Shown here: in pieces, positions 18,693-28,954 of the stretch
Layout of the letters: the number at the start of each line of letters is the position of its first letter
How positions within the stretch are numbered: position 1 is the first letter of the stretch
DNA from: Chitinophagaceae bacterium
GTDB lineage: Bacteria; Bacteroidota; Bacteroidia; Chitinophagales; Chitinophagaceae
Length of the DNA stretch: 64,000 nt
NCBI GenBank assembly: GCA_004028765.1
Contig: SAIX01000049.1
Span: 1 to 64,000, forward strand
Reading direction: 5' to 3'
Made by a program: the position numbers and the translations under genes
The notes under the pieces: model-generated
What the model saw: only the letters and a program-made list of their open reading frames with translations
Database searches by the model: none
Told to the model about the DNA's origin: nothing

Positions 18693-21113
18693 TTATTTTC
18701 CTCCTTTTACATATTTCTCCAGCCACTGGTATTGTTCCCATAGCATATGCAGCAGGTTTTCCTTGCCACGATAGCTGTGCGCTTCATAAGGTAAGAATAC
18801 AAAACGTACCGTTCCGCCATTCCCTTTGATGGCAGCAAATAAACGTTCGCTATTAATGGGAAAGGTTCCGGTATTGTCATCTGCTTCACCATGTATCAGC
18901 AGGATCGGTGTTTTGATTTTATCGGCATAGCTGAACGGGCTCATTTCATAATACAGTTTAGGAGCCTGCCAGTAAGTGCGGTCTTCATTCTGGAAACCGA
19001 ATGGGGTAAGTGTGCGGTTGTATGCACCACTCCGTGCAATACCTGCTTTAAAGAGATTGGTATGCGCCAGCAGGTTGGCTGTCATAAATGCGCCGTAGCT
19101 ATGCCCGCCAACCGCCATCCTGTTTTTATCGCCCACACCCATTTCCACTAATTTATTAATCGCAGCTTCTGCATTGAGTTGTAATTGTGCAACAAAATCA
19201 TCGTTTGGTTTTTTATCCGGACCCGTGGAAACGATCGGCATTTCTGCATTGTCGAGAACGGCATATCCCTGTGTTACATAAAAGATGGGAGATGCCCAGC
19301 TGATGGCAGTAAAGCGGTCTTTGCTTCCGCGTACCTGTGCGGCATCTGCAGCGGAATTGAATTCTCTCGGATAAGCCCACATCAAAACGGGAAGCGGCCC
19401 GTCTTTTTCTTTGTTATATCCTTTGGGAAGGTAGAGATCGCCGGTGAGATCAACCCCATCGGCTCTTTTGTATTTGATCTTTTCTTTGGTAACGCCTTCC
19501 ATCTGCGGATAAGGATTAACAAAGCTGGTGATCGCTTTGTCGGCCATCCGCAATACAAGGTTTTTGATATAATAATTGGGAACTTCTTTCTGCGATTCAC
19601 GGCGGGTAAGCAAAACAAGTTTATCCGCATCGATCACGTCTTCCACCACTTCAAAAACACCTTCCTGGCAGCGCCAGATAATTTCATTCTTTTTACCCGC
19701 AAGATCAAACTTGGCGAGGAAGGGAAGATCGCCTTTGGGCGAAGAACCCGTGGTGTTGTTCATCAATATTTTTGTTCCATTGTCTGTGGTCTGTATCGCT
19801 GGTCTGCCGAATTTATTCCGGGTTAATACCGGGCTGCCGGGATTGTTATACGCATCGGTCTGATTGCGTTCGTATAACAATTCCATTGCGCCGGTAGCAG
19901 TATTAAAACGGCTTACCCTGTTCATCTGTTTGGTACGGGAAATTTCGGCTACCAGCGATAATGATGCATCGCCCCAGGTAGTGCCTGCATACCGCATTTT
20001 GGTTTTGAAAAGTTCTTTTGCTTCGCCGGTAAAAGGGGCGCTCAATGCATATACGGCATCATGGTATTCCACGTTGGTTTTGATCAAACCACCATCCAGT
20101 GGCATGGCCCATGTAATAGTAGCAGGTTCATCATCGCGCCAGTCGAAAGCACGGGCTACATTTTGTGTGTTATCGTAGCCCGATGGGGTTCCTTCGGTAG
20201 AAGGAAGTTCTGCAAGCACTTTCACTACTTTACCCGTAAGATCGGTAATGGCAACGGTTGAAGGAAAGCCATTGGCGGTAACGAGATAAGAGAATGGTTT
20301 TTTGATGGTGCGCACCAACATGTATTTTTTATCAGGTGAAATAGAAAAGCTGCTGATCAAACCCGCTTTCCCGATATTGGTTTCAACTCCGTTTTTATTT
20401 TGTACAAGTTGGGTGGTTGCATAAAATTCAAACAACTGCTCATCGTAAGGTGATTTGATCAGGTCCTGGAAAGTGGGACTGGGCGCGGCTTTGCCAAGAT
20501 TCTGCTGTACCGTTGGCCCTTTTGGCGTAATGGGGCGTTTGGCTGCATTGGTAGCGGGCTGGGTAGCTGTTTTGTACAACAGCGTATTATCATCCACCCA
20601 TGTATAGCTTTGCCCGAGTACTGCATTCAAAGGTTGTTTGTTGATCTTGGTGGCTTTTTTGGAAGCGATGTCGATCACATACAGGTCCACACGCGAACCG
20701 GTTGTATTGGTGAAGGCAATCTTTGTTTCAGAAGGGTTCCAGGTTGCGGCACCGGCGAGCATACCTGCGGGCAAACCTGCAATAGGGAATTCCTGGTTGC
20801 TTTTGATATTTTTTAACCTGAAATCATTCACAAAAGACTGCCTGCTGGGCGAATAATTATTCGGGTTCAGTCGTAAACCCGCGATGCGGATTTCGGGCTG
20901 GCCCAGTTCTTCCACTGTGGGATAAGAATTGCGTTCGCTTAACAGCATCCATTCTGCTTTGCTGTCGATGCGTACGCCGGGTGTAGGTTTGGCTAACAAC
21001 AGCTCAGCGATTTCTTTGGGAGGAGTTTGGTAACTCACGGCATCCTGTGCTTTTGGGCCGCTGAATGCCAGCAAAAGCAGGCAGCCTGCCAGGATCGGTT
21101 TTAGATTTCTCAT
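18693..21113 (-). CDS. S9-family prolyl oligopeptidase-type peptidase
   Basis: GGHSYGAFMTANLLAHT (nucleophile elbow), ILLIHGEADDNTGTFPINSERLF, YEAHSYRGKENLLHMLWE. Confidence 0.93.
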   Translation of the reverse strand: MRNLKPILAGCLLLLAFSGPKAQDAVSYQTPPKEIAELLLAKPTPGVRIDSKAEWMLLSERNSYPTVEELGQPEIRIAGLRLNPNNYSPSRQSFVNDFRLKNIKSNQEFPIAGLPAGMLAGAATWNPSETKIAFTNTTGSRVDLYVIDIASKKATKINKQPLNAVLGQSYTWVDDNTLLYKTATQPATNAAKRPITPKGPTVQQNLGKAAPSPTFQDLIKSPYDEQLFEFYATTQLVQNKNGVETNIGKAGLISSFSISPDKKYMLVRTIKKPFSYLVTANGFPSTVAITDLTGKVVKVLAELPSTEGTPSGYDNTQNVARAFDWRDDEPATITWAMPLDGGLIKTNVEYHDAVYALSAPFTGEAKELFKTKMRYAGTTWGDASLSLVAEISRTKQMNRVSRFNTATGAMELLYERNQTDAYNNPGSPVLTRNKFGRPAIQTTDNGTKILMNNTTGSSPKGDLPFLAKFDLAGKKNEIIWRCQEGVFEVVEDVIDADKLVLLTRRESQKEVPNYYIKNLVLRMADKAITSFVNPYPQMEGVTKEKIKYKRADGVDLTGDLYLPKGYNKEKDGPLPVLMWAYPREFNSAADAAQVRGSKDRFTAISWASPIFYVTQGYAVLDNAEMPIVSTGPDKKPNDDFVAQLQLNAEAAINKLVEMGVGDKNRMAVGGHSYGAFMTANLLAHTNLFKAGIARSGAYNRTLTPFGFQNEDRTYWQAPKLYYEMSPFSYADKIKTPILLIHGEADDNTGTFPINSERLFAAIKGNGGTVRFVFLPYEAHSYRGKENLLHMLWEQYQWLEKYVKGGK

Positions 21114-21141
21114 ACAGTTTTGTTTAGTTGTATTGTTCCGG

Positions 21142-21921
21142 TTATTGGTATACTCTCACATAATCCACTTCCATTTTTACCGGGTATATTGTTTCATCCA
21201 CGCCTTTTTGCCCGCCCCAGTCGCCACCCACGGCAATGTTCAGCAGCAGGTGAAATGGTGCATTAAAAGGCCAGGCTTCTTTTCCGGTATGTTCATTTTT
21301 GAAAGTGAAATAGGGTTTGCTGTCTACCGAGATCGTAATACTTTCCGCATCCCAGTCGAGCGAATACACATGAAACGCATCCCCGAAATCAGGAACGGAA
21401 GTAGTGGCAGTTTTCTGCGTGCCGATGCTGTGAAAATATTTCCGGGTATGTGCCGATGCATGGATCACGCCCGGATTGTATCCTACATGCTCCATGATAT
21501 CGATCTCCCCGTCATCGGGCCATTTCAATGGCGTAGTGGATCCGAGCATCCAGATAGCGGGCCAGGTACCCAGCCCTTTCGGCAACTTAGCCCGGACATC
21601 GATATGGCCATAGGTCCAATCGCCCTTGCCTTTTGTAACAAGGCGGGCAGAAGTGTAATGATTGGTGCCGTTTTTTTCTTTCCGGGCTTCAATAATGAGG
21701 TAACCATTTTCCACACGTGCGTTTTCGGCTTTGCGGGCTGTATAATACTGGAGTTCGTGGTTGCCCCATCCGTTTCCGCCCACATCATAACTCCATTTGG
21801 TGGAATCGGGTAAACCTTTGTAATTGAATTCATCGCTCCATACCAGCTTCTTTTTATCCTGTGCTATAGAAGCACTGTAACAGGCAAGGCTGCAGAGTAT
21901 AACAACTGTAAGTTTTCTCAT
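21142..21921 (-). CDS. Glycoside hydrolase family 16 protein (beta-glucanase/laminarinase-like)
   Basis: WGNHELQYYTARKAENARVENGYLIIEARKE, GTWPAIWML, DGEIDIMEHVG (ExDxxE catalytic motif). Confidence 0.94.
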   Translation of the reverse strand: MRKLTVVILCSLACYSASIAQDKKKLVWSDEFNYKGLPDSTKWSYDVGGNGWGNHELQYYTARKAENARVENGYLIIEARKEKNGTNHYTSARLVTKGKGDWTYGHIDVRAKLPKGLGTWPAIWMLGSTTPLKWPDDGEIDIMEHVGYNPGVIHASAHTRKYFHSIGTQKTATTSVPDFGDAFHVYSLDWDAESITISVDSKPYFTFKNEHTGKEAWPFNAPFHLLLNIAVGGDWGGQKGVDETIYPVKMEVDYVRVYQ

Positions 21922-21999
21922 CAGGTCAGTTTTTACGGATCAACAATATACTTACAAACCGCTACCCGGTTACATGAAATCGGTAAGACCCCAAAAAAA

Positions 22000-22031
22000 T
22001 TTGCCTGAAAACCTTTTGGGTATTAGCTTTG
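22000..22031 (+). promoter_or_regulatory. Bacteroidetes-type promoter for the his operon
   Basis: TTTG (22000-22003), 20-nt spacer, TAGCTTTG (22024-22031), exact match to TTTG/TAnnTTTG. Confidence 0.75.
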
Positions 22032-22038
22032 CCGCATC

Positions 22039-22089
22039 ATGAAAAGTTTTACGCACAAACATCACCATCATTTCTTACCCCGCGGGTAA
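22039..22089 (+). CDS. hisL: his operon leader peptide MKSFTHKHHHHFLPRG
   Basis: Direct translation gives 5 His in 16 codons, four consecutive (CAT CAC CAT CAT); upstream of hisG and followed by a terminator with an alternative pairing partner. Confidence 0.9.
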   Translation: MKSFTHKHHHHFLPRG

Positions 22090-22126
22090 GCTGTTGGTGT
22101 TTTGTGCAGGTCACAATAAAACATTA

Positions 22127-22155
22127 AAGGGCTTACTCCAGGGTAGGCCCTTTTT
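22127..22155 (+). terminator. his attenuator terminator
   Basis: AAGGGCTTAC-tccagg-GTAGGCCCTT (one G-U) followed by T tract; competing GGGTAAGC (22084-22091) / GCTTACTC (22131-22138) pairing. Confidence 0.88.
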
Positions 22156-22199
22156 ATTTTCCCGGAAGGGAAGCAAACCAAATGAATATGTCAAATACC

Positions 22200-23063
22200 A
22201 TGAATATTGTTAAACTGAAACTGGCGATCCAGAAAAGCGGCCGCCTGCACGACGATTCGATACGGCTGCTGAAAGAATGCGGTATCGATATCAGCAATGG
22301 CGTAAACAAACTGAAGGCGGAAGCCAGCAATTTCCCGATCGAAGTATATTTTTTACGCGACGACGATATCCCGCAATACGTAGAAGATGGCGTGGCCGAT
22401 ATCGGTTTTGTAGGAGAGAACGTGGTGTATGAAAAAAAGAAAAAAGTGACCGTTGCCGAAAAACTGGGCTTTGGAAAATGCAGGCTGAGTGTGGCGGTAC
22501 GGAAAAGTGAAGCCTTTACCGGCCCTTCTTTTCTGGAAGGGAAAAAAATTGCCACAAGTTATCCTGTGATCCTCGGAGACTATCTGAAAGCAAATAATGT
22601 AAATGCAGAGATACATGAGATCAGTGGCAGTGTTGAAATTGCACCGGGTATCGGCCTGGCCGATGCCATCTGCGACCTGGTAAGCAGTGGCTCCACTTTG
22701 TTTATGAACGGGTTAAAGGAAGCAGAAACCATCCTGCAATCACAGGCCGCGCTGATCAAAAACCAGGGGCTATCTGCAGAGCAGGAACAACTGATCGCGA
22801 GATTGTTGTTCCGTATTCAATCCGTAAAAAAAGCGAAGAACAATAAATACATTCTCCTGAATGCCCCGAATGAAAAACTGAAAGAGATCATTTCATTGTT
22901 ACCCGGAATGAAAAGCCCGACGGTATTGCCGCTGGCAGAAGAAGGCTGGAGCAGTGTACACAGCGTGCTGAATGAAAACGAATTCTGGGACATCATTGAG
23001 CAACTGAAAGCTGCGGGAGCACAGGGGATACTAGTGGTGCCGATTGAAAAGATGGTGGTGTAG
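22200..23063 (+). CDS. hisG: ATP phosphoribosyltransferase
   Basis: LAIQKSGRLHDDSIRLLKECGI, DIGFVGENVVYE, EISGSVEIAPGIGLADAICDLVSSGSTL; C-terminal regulatory domain present. Confidence 0.96.
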   Translation: MNIVKLKLAIQKSGRLHDDSIRLLKECGIDISNGVNKLKAEASNFPIEVYFLRDDDIPQYVEDGVADIGFVGENVVYEKKKKVTVAEKLGFGKCRLSVAVRKSEAFTGPSFLEGKKIATSYPVILGDYLKANNVNAEIHEISGSVEIAPGIGLADAICDLVSSGSTLFMNGLKEAETILQSQAALIKNQGLSAEQEQLIARLLFRIQSVKKAKNNKYILLNAPNEKLKEIISLLPGMKSPTVLPLAEEGWSSVHSVLNENEFWDIIEQLKAAGAQGILVVPIEKMVV

Positions 23064-23165
23064 GGGAGGTAGGAGTTAAAAGTTAGGAGTTAGAAGTTAA
23101 AAGTTAGAAGTGAAGGTGGGGCTCTCTGCGAAACTTCGCGGCCTTCGCGGCTCTGCGTTGAAAAA
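23064..23165. repeat. Intergenic repeat block between hisG and hisD
   Basis: aggagttaaaagttaggagttagaagttaaaagttagaagtg units followed by ctctgcgaaacttcgcggccttcgcggctctgcg. Confidence 0.75.
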
Positions 23166-23191
23166 TATTTTTTATCTCGAACCAAATATAC

Positions 23192-24469
23192 ATGCAACAA
23201 ATAAAATACCCGGCCAAAGATCAATGGTCTTCCATATTAAAAAGGCCGGTGATCGATAACAGTTCCTTACAGCAAACGGTAAAAACCGTGATGGAACAAG
23301 TGCGGATGAACGGTGATGAAGCGATCAGAAAATACAGCTTACAATTCGATGGCGTTGCACCCGATGATTTTTTAGTGCCTGCAGAAGATTTTGCTACCGC
23401 TGAAAAAGCCGTTTCTGCAGAACTGAAAAAAGCGATACAACAGGCGGCTGCCAATATCCGTCTCTTCCATGAACAACAGGTTACAAAGCCAGCTGTTGTT
23501 GAAACCATGCCCGGTATCCAATGCTGGCGCAGTTCAGTGGGAATTGAAAAAGTAGGGCTGTATATTCCGGGCGGTACGGCACCATTGTTCTCTACCATCT
23601 TAATGCTCGCGATCCCCGCGAAGATCGCCGGTTGTAAGGAGATCATTTTATGTTCCCCCCCAGGAAAAGATGGCAAACTGAACCCCGCAATTCTATATGC
23701 CGCATCGCTGACAGGTATCACGTCAGTATATCGCATAGGAGGTGTACAGGCCATTGCTGCAATGACCTACGGCACAGAAACCATTCCCAAAGTGTATAAA
23801 ATTTTTGGTCCGGGTAACCAATATGTAACCTGCGCCAAACAACTGGCACAACAGGAAGGTACCGCCATCGATATGCCCGCCGGGCCGAGTGAAGTATGTG
23901 TAATGGCAGATGATACTGCCGATCCCGTTTTCATTGCCGCCGATCTGTTGAGCCAGGCCGAACATGGGGCCGACAGCCAGGTATTACTGGTGAGCACTTC
24001 GCCTGCAATCATCGATGTAGTTGAAAAAGAACTTTCTCGGCAACTGGATCTTTTGCCAAGAAAAGAATTTGCGGCAAAAGCTTTGCAGAACAGCAAAGCC
24101 GTTTTACTGAATAACAGGGAAGAAATGATTGAATTGGTAAACGAATATGCGGCCGAACACCTGATCATTTCCTGCGCGGAGGAAGATGCAGTTGCAGAAC
24201 GCATCATAAATGCAGGCTCTGTTTTTCTTGGTAATTATTCGCCCGAAAGCGTGGGTGATTATGCAAGCGGCACCAATCATACACTTCCTACCAATGGCTA
24301 TGCCCGGGCATACAGCGGAGTGAGTGTGGATAGTTTCGTAAAAAAGATCACGTACCAGAAATTAACGAAACAGGGCTTGCATCAGATTGCCGCTGCTGTT
24401 GAACAGATGGCAATGGCCGAAGGCCTGGAAGCACATGCCAATGCCGTTCGGGTAAGGATCCAGTCATAA
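23192..24469 (+). CDS. hisD: Histidinol dehydrogenase
   Basis: VGLYIPGGTAPLFSTILMLAIPAKIAGC, KIFGPGNQYVTCAKQLAQ, DMPAGPSEVCVMADDTADP, AEHGADSQVLL. Confidence 0.97.
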   Translation: MQQIKYPAKDQWSSILKRPVIDNSSLQQTVKTVMEQVRMNGDEAIRKYSLQFDGVAPDDFLVPAEDFATAEKAVSAELKKAIQQAAANIRLFHEQQVTKPAVVETMPGIQCWRSSVGIEKVGLYIPGGTAPLFSTILMLAIPAKIAGCKEIILCSPPGKDGKLNPAILYAASLTGITSVYRIGGVQAIAAMTYGTETIPKVYKIFGPGNQYVTCAKQLAQQEGTAIDMPAGPSEVCVMADDTADPVFIAADLLSQAEHGADSQVLLVSTSPAIIDVVEKELSRQLDLLPRKEFAAKALQNSKAVLLNNREEMIELVNEYAAEHLIISCAEEDAVAERIINAGSVFLGNYSPESVGDYASGTNHTLPTNGYARAYSGVSVDSFVKKITYQKLTKQGLHQIAAAVEQMAMAEGLEAHANAVRVRIQS

Positions 24470-24479
24470 AAAAAGCACT

Positions 24480-24899
24480 ATGTTCGAATACAAACTCATC
24501 GCGAAGGAAAATATGCAGAGCATTATCCCGCTGCTGCAGGTTCTGAATGATAAGATCGAAAGAAAAATACTGGAAGAAAGGCTTGCAGAAATGCTGCAGC
24601 GGGGATATGAATGCCTCGGTGTATATGATGGCGAAAAACTTATCGGCATCTGCGGGATATGGATACTTGTAAAATATTATGCCGGCCGCCACATCGAGCC
24701 CGATAATGTAATGATACTGCCTGAATACCGCAACAGGGGCATTGGCGAGGAAATGATGCAATGGATATATGCGTATGGCCGTTCAAAAGGTTGTGTGTCA
24801 TCTGAACTGAATTGTTATACCACGAACAGCGGCGGCCAGAAATTCTGGGCCAACGAAGGATATAAAATACTGGGGTTTCACTACCAAAAAAATCTGTAA
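24480..24899 (+). CDS. GNAT-family N-acetyltransferase
   Basis: IEPDNVMILPEYRNRGIGEEMMQWIYAYGRSKGC and NSGGQKFWANEGYKILGFHYQK. Confidence 0.88.
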   Translation: MFEYKLIAKENMQSIIPLLQVLNDKIERKILEERLAEMLQRGYECLGVYDGEKLIGICGIWILVKYYAGRHIEPDNVMILPEYRNRGIGEEMMQWIYAYGRSKGCVSSELNCYTTNSGGQKFWANEGYKILGFHYQKNL

Positions 24900-24909
24900 A
24901 AGAAAAAAT

Positions 24910-25965
24910 ATGGCATTTGATCTCGATACATTTGTAAGGCCCAATATCAAAAAACTTATCCCGTATTCTTCCGCCAGGGATGAATTCAGCGGGGAGGCAA
25001 AAATATTTCTCGATGCGAATGAGAACAGCCTTGGCTCACCATTGCTCAAATGGTATAACCGATACCCGGATCCACACCAGCTTGCGATCAAGAAAAAACT
25101 GGCGGTGATAAAATCCATCGGTGCGGAACATATTTTTCTCGGCAATGGCAGCGATGAATGTATCGATCTTTTATTCCGCAGCTTTTGTGAACCGGGAAAA
25201 GACAATGTGATCATTTGTCCGCCCACCTATGGTATGTATGAAGTATCTGCCAATATCAATGATGTGGCGATCAGGAAAGCGCCGTTGCTGGATGATTTTC
25301 AACTCAACCTCGCACATATCGAAACACTGGCGGATGCCAACACAAAACTCATCTGGCTTTGTTCTCCCAATAACCCGACGGGCAATGCATTGAACAGATC
25401 CGATATTGAAATGGTGCTGAATAATTTTGAAGGGATCGTTGTGATCGATGAAGCCTATATCAATTTCTCGAAACAGAAATCATTTATACAGGAACTGGCC
25501 GATTATCCGAACCTCGTTGTATTGCAGACACTGAGTAAGGCATGGGGCCTGGCCGGGCTTCGGCTCGGGATGGCATTCGCTTCTGAAGCCATTATCGGGA
25601 TTCTTGATAAAGTAAAACCTCCTTATAATATCAATCAAGCCACACAGGAACTGGTGCTGAAAGCACTGGATGAAGTGGGGCAGGTAAATGATATGATCCG
25701 CCTGCTGGTGGATATGCGCGATGCACTTGCCGATGTGTTCCGGTCGATGCCAACCGTGGAGAAAGTATATCCCTCCGATGCCAATTTTTTCCTGGTAAAG
25801 ATCAGGGAAGCCAGGAAAATCTATGAATTTTTACTCGGGAAAGGTATCGTGGTGCGCGACAGGAGCCATGTGAAACTGATTGAAGACTGTCTGCGTATCA
25901 CCGTTGGCACAGAACAGGAAAACACGCAGCTGGTGGAAGCGATGCAGCAATGGTATGAACAATAA
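24910..25965 (+). CDS. hisC: Histidinol-phosphate aminotransferase
   Basis: LDANENSLGSP, FLGNGSDECIDLLFRSF, LCSPNNPTGNAL, DEAYINFS, TLSKAWGLAGLRLGMAFAS. Confidence 0.96.
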   Translation: MAFDLDTFVRPNIKKLIPYSSARDEFSGEAKIFLDANENSLGSPLLKWYNRYPDPHQLAIKKKLAVIKSIGAEHIFLGNGSDECIDLLFRSFCEPGKDNVIICPPTYGMYEVSANINDVAIRKAPLLDDFQLNLAHIETLADANTKLIWLCSPNNPTGNALNRSDIEMVLNNFEGIVVIDEAYINFSKQKSFIQELADYPNLVVLQTLSKAWGLAGLRLGMAFASEAIIGILDKVKPPYNINQATQELVLKALDEVGQVNDMIRLLVDMRDALADVFRSMPTVEKVYPSDANFFLVKIREARKIYEFLLGKGIVVRDRSHVKLIEDCLRITVGTEQENTQLVEAMQQWYEQ

Positions 25966-26022
25966 ACAAAACCGCCGGGTATCTGTTTTCATTGTAATTT
26001 CAAAGCCCAAATAAATACTGTT

Positions 26023-27342
26023 ATGAAAAACAACTTTCTTCTCTCACTCTCATTACTGGCCGTTTTCAGCGCCTGCGCCCAGCAACCGGGCGATAACCCT
26101 GGTGTTTATTCACCTGAAAAGAGCGCTGTCCCGAAACCGGCAGGGCTCGTAGCTGATGCGGACAACGCCGGATTAAAACTGCCCGCAGGTTTTGGTGCGA
26201 TCAAAGTTGCGGATGGCATTGGCCGTGCAAGACATATTGTGGTTACCCAGCAGGGAGATATTTATGTAAAACTGATGCGTGCTGTGGATGGGAAAGGAGT
26301 TTTAAAATTGCATGACAACAATGGTGATGGTAAATCAGACGCCACCACCGGCTTTGGTAATTATGGCGGTACAGGTATCGCCATTAAGAACGGGTACCTC
26401 TACGCATCTTCCGATGAAGAAGTGTTCCGCTATAAGCTGGATGCAAAAGGCGATGTGATCGCCCCGCTTCAACCTGAAAAAATTATTTCCGGACTGATTA
26501 ACCGCCGCCAGCATGAATCAAAGTCCATCGCGCTGGATAACAATGGAAATATTTATGTGAACATCGGCGCTTATTCCAATTCCTGCCAGGAGCGCGACAG
26601 GCAAACAGGTTCAATGGGGATGAAACCCTGCCCCATACTCGATTCTGCCGGTGGCATCTGGCAGTTCAAAGCGGATAAACTGAACCAGACTTATGGAGAT
26701 GGGGTTCGCTATGCCACCGGTTTGCGCAATGTCGTAGGGCTCGACTGGAACAGCCAGGCCAACCAGCTGTTTGTAATGCAGCATGGAAGAGATGACCTGC
26801 ATAATATTTTCCCTGCCTTATACACCGAGCAGGAAAATGCAGACCTGCCTGCTGAAACCATGTATGCTTTAAAGAAAGGCGACAACGCGGGCTGGCCTTA
26901 TATTTATTACGATCCTTTTAAGAATAAAAAAATACAATCACCTGAATATGGTGGCGATGGTAAGAAAGAAGGCAGCAGCGAATATGTAGATCCGGTTGTA
27001 GCATTCCCTGCGCACATGGCGCCGAATGGATTATTGTTTTATACCGGGAATATGTTTCCTGCAAAATATAAGAATGGTGCATTCATTGCATTTCATGGTT
27101 CCTGGAACCGCGCACCACTTCCGCAGGAAGGATATTATGTAGCATTTGTTCCTTTTGAGAATGGAAAACCCAGTGGTAAATGGGAAGTATTCGCCAATGG
27201 TTTTGCAGGCATAGAAGTGGTTACCGGTACGCGCGGCGCGCAACACCGCCCTTGCGGATTGGCCCAGGGCCCCGATGGGTCGCTCTACGTATCCGATGAT
27301 GTTAAGGGAACCATTTACCGTATCATTTATACCGGCAAATAA
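26023..27342 (+). CDS. PQQ-type glucose/sorbosone dehydrogenase family protein
   Basis: Signal peptide with AC-A lipobox-like site; GIAIKNGYLYASSDEEVFRYKL, GLRNVVGLDWN, VMQHGRDDLHNIFP, FIAFHGSWNRAP, PCGLAQGPDGSLYVSDDVKGTIYRI. Confidence 0.9.
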   Translation: MKNNFLLSLSLLAVFSACAQQPGDNPGVYSPEKSAVPKPAGLVADADNAGLKLPAGFGAIKVADGIGRARHIVVTQQGDIYVKLMRAVDGKGVLKLHDNNGDGKSDATTGFGNYGGTGIAIKNGYLYASSDEEVFRYKLDAKGDVIAPLQPEKIISGLINRRQHESKSIALDNNGNIYVNIGAYSNSCQERDRQTGSMGMKPCPILDSAGGIWQFKADKLNQTYGDGVRYATGLRNVVGLDWNSQANQLFVMQHGRDDLHNIFPALYTEQENADLPAETMYALKKGDNAGWPYIYYDPFKNKKIQSPEYGGDGKKEGSSEYVDPVVAFPAHMAPNGLLFYTGNMFPAKYKNGAFIAFHGSWNRAPLPQEGYYVAFVPFENGKPSGKWEVFANGFAGIEVVTGTRGAQHRPCGLAQGPDGSLYVSDDVKGTIYRIIYTGK

Positions 27343-27345
27343 AGT

Positions 27346-27816
27346 ATGAAACAAAAAGCATTGATGGCACTAAGTGCATTGGCCCTGCTCTCATTCCAAA
27401 CGGCTCCAAAAAAAACTGCTTCTGCTTCGGCGGTGAATAAATCCAATGCTGCCACGCCTGCAAAGACGACTGCAGGCAATGCAGCTGTGATGGAAAGGGG
27501 GAAAACGGTTTACCTCACCCAATGCCTTGCCTGTCACCAGGTAGATGGCGGTGGTGTACCTCACCTGAATGCACCCCTTGATGGCGCAACTGCGGTTACG
27601 GGTAAAGACAAGGCAAAACTGATTACGATTGTGATAAAGGGACTAAAAGGGGTGGAACTGGATGGCGAATTTTACAGCAATGCCATGGCCCCGCATCCTG
27701 AAATGACCGATCAGCAGATTGCAGATGTATTAACCTATATAAGGAACAGTTGGAGCAATAAAGCCTCTGCTGTTACAGCAGCGGAAGTAAAAGCCGTTAG
27801 GGCTAAAATAAAATGA
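27346..27816 (+). CDS. c-type cytochrome
   Basis: [21 protein letters not shown] (CxxCH) and [25 protein letters not shown] (distal Met). Confidence 0.93.
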   Translation: MKQKALMALSALALLSFQTAPKKTASASAVNKSNAATPAKTTAGNAAVMERGKTVYLTQCLACHQVDGGGVPHLNAPLDGATAVTGKDKAKLITIVIKGLKGVELDGEFYSNAMAPHPEMTDQQIADVLTYIRNSWSNKASAVTAAEVKAVRAKIK

Positions 27817-27817
27817 A

Positions 27818-28951
27818 ATGGCCAAAAGGATCTTATTTATTGACAGGGATGGAGTAGTGTTACAGGAACCGCCTTTGGATTTCCAGGTAGACAGTATTGA
27901 GAAAACTTCTTTTGTTCCCGGGGCAATCACTGCATTGGCACGGATAGCAGCAGAACTGGATTTTTATAAAGTGATGGTGACCAACCAGGACGGGTTGGGT
28001 ACTGAATCGTATCCTGAAAAAGATTTTAGCCCTTATCATAACCTGATGCTGCGCACATTGCAGGGTGAAGGGTTTGTGTTTGATGAAATGATCATCGACA
28101 AAACTTTTGCACACGAAAACAAGCCTACACGTAAACCGGGTACAGCTTTACTGCAGCACTTCATCAACAACCCGGAATATGATCTCGCCAATTCATTTGT
28201 GATCGGCGACAGGTGGAGTGATATTGAACTGGCAAAAAACCTCGGTTGTAAAGCCATTTATTTTCGTTCAGGTCTGCACCAGTTAACGGATGAACAGGAA
28301 ATAAGGTTGCGTGAGACGATCGTTTTTGAAACCGGCGACTGGCAGGCAGTATATACTTTTCTGAAGCTTGGATTAAGAAAAGTAACGCATGAACGGAATA
28401 CAAACGAAACAAAGATCCATATAGAACTGAACCTGGATGGCAGCGGTAAGGCAAAAATTGAAACGGGCCTTGGTTTTTTTGATCATATGCTCGACCAGAT
28501 CGCGAGGCATGGGAAGATGGATCTCACCGTGATCACAAAAGGTGACCTGCATATTGATGAACACCACACTATTGAAGATACCGGTATTGCTTTGGGCGAA
28601 GCGTTTGCAAAAGCGCTGGCCGATAAACGCGGCATGGAAAGATATGGATTCGCACTGCCGATGGATGAAGCCGAAGCAAAAGTACTGATCGATTTCGGCG
28701 GGCGTAACTGGATCGTTTGGGATGCTGAATTTAAAAGAGAAAAAATAGGGGAGGTGCCTACTGAAATGTTTTTTCATTTCTTCAAATCATTCAGTGATGC
28801 GGCAAAATGCAACCTGAACATCGAATGTACCGGCGAGAACGAACACCATAAAATTGAAGCCATCTTCAAAGCCTTTGCCAAAGCTATCCGTATGGCCGTA
28901 AAGCGCGACCCGATGAGTAATCACCTGCCTTCTACGAAAGGGGTTTTGTGA
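27818..28951 (+). CDS. hisB: Bifunctional histidinol-phosphatase / imidazoleglycerol-phosphate dehydratase
   Basis: HAD domain [15 protein letters not shown]...[22 protein letters not shown] plus IGPD domain [36 protein letters not shown]. Confidence 0.96.
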   Translation: MAKRILFIDRDGVVLQEPPLDFQVDSIEKTSFVPGAITALARIAAELDFYKVMVTNQDGLGTESYPEKDFSPYHNLMLRTLQGEGFVFDEMIIDKTFAHENKPTRKPGTALLQHFINNPEYDLANSFVIGDRWSDIELAKNLGCKAIYFRSGLHQLTDEQEIRLRETIVFETGDWQAVYTFLKLGLRKVTHERNTNETKIHIELNLDGSGKAKIETGLGFFDHMLDQIARHGKMDLTVITKGDLHIDEHHTIEDTGIALGEAFAKALADKRGMERYGFALPMDEAEAKVLIDFGGRNWIVWDAEFKREKIGEVPTEMFFHFFKSFSDAAKCNLNIECTGENEHHKIEAIFKAFAKAIRMAVKRDPMSNHLPSTKGVL

Positions 28952-28954
28952 GAG

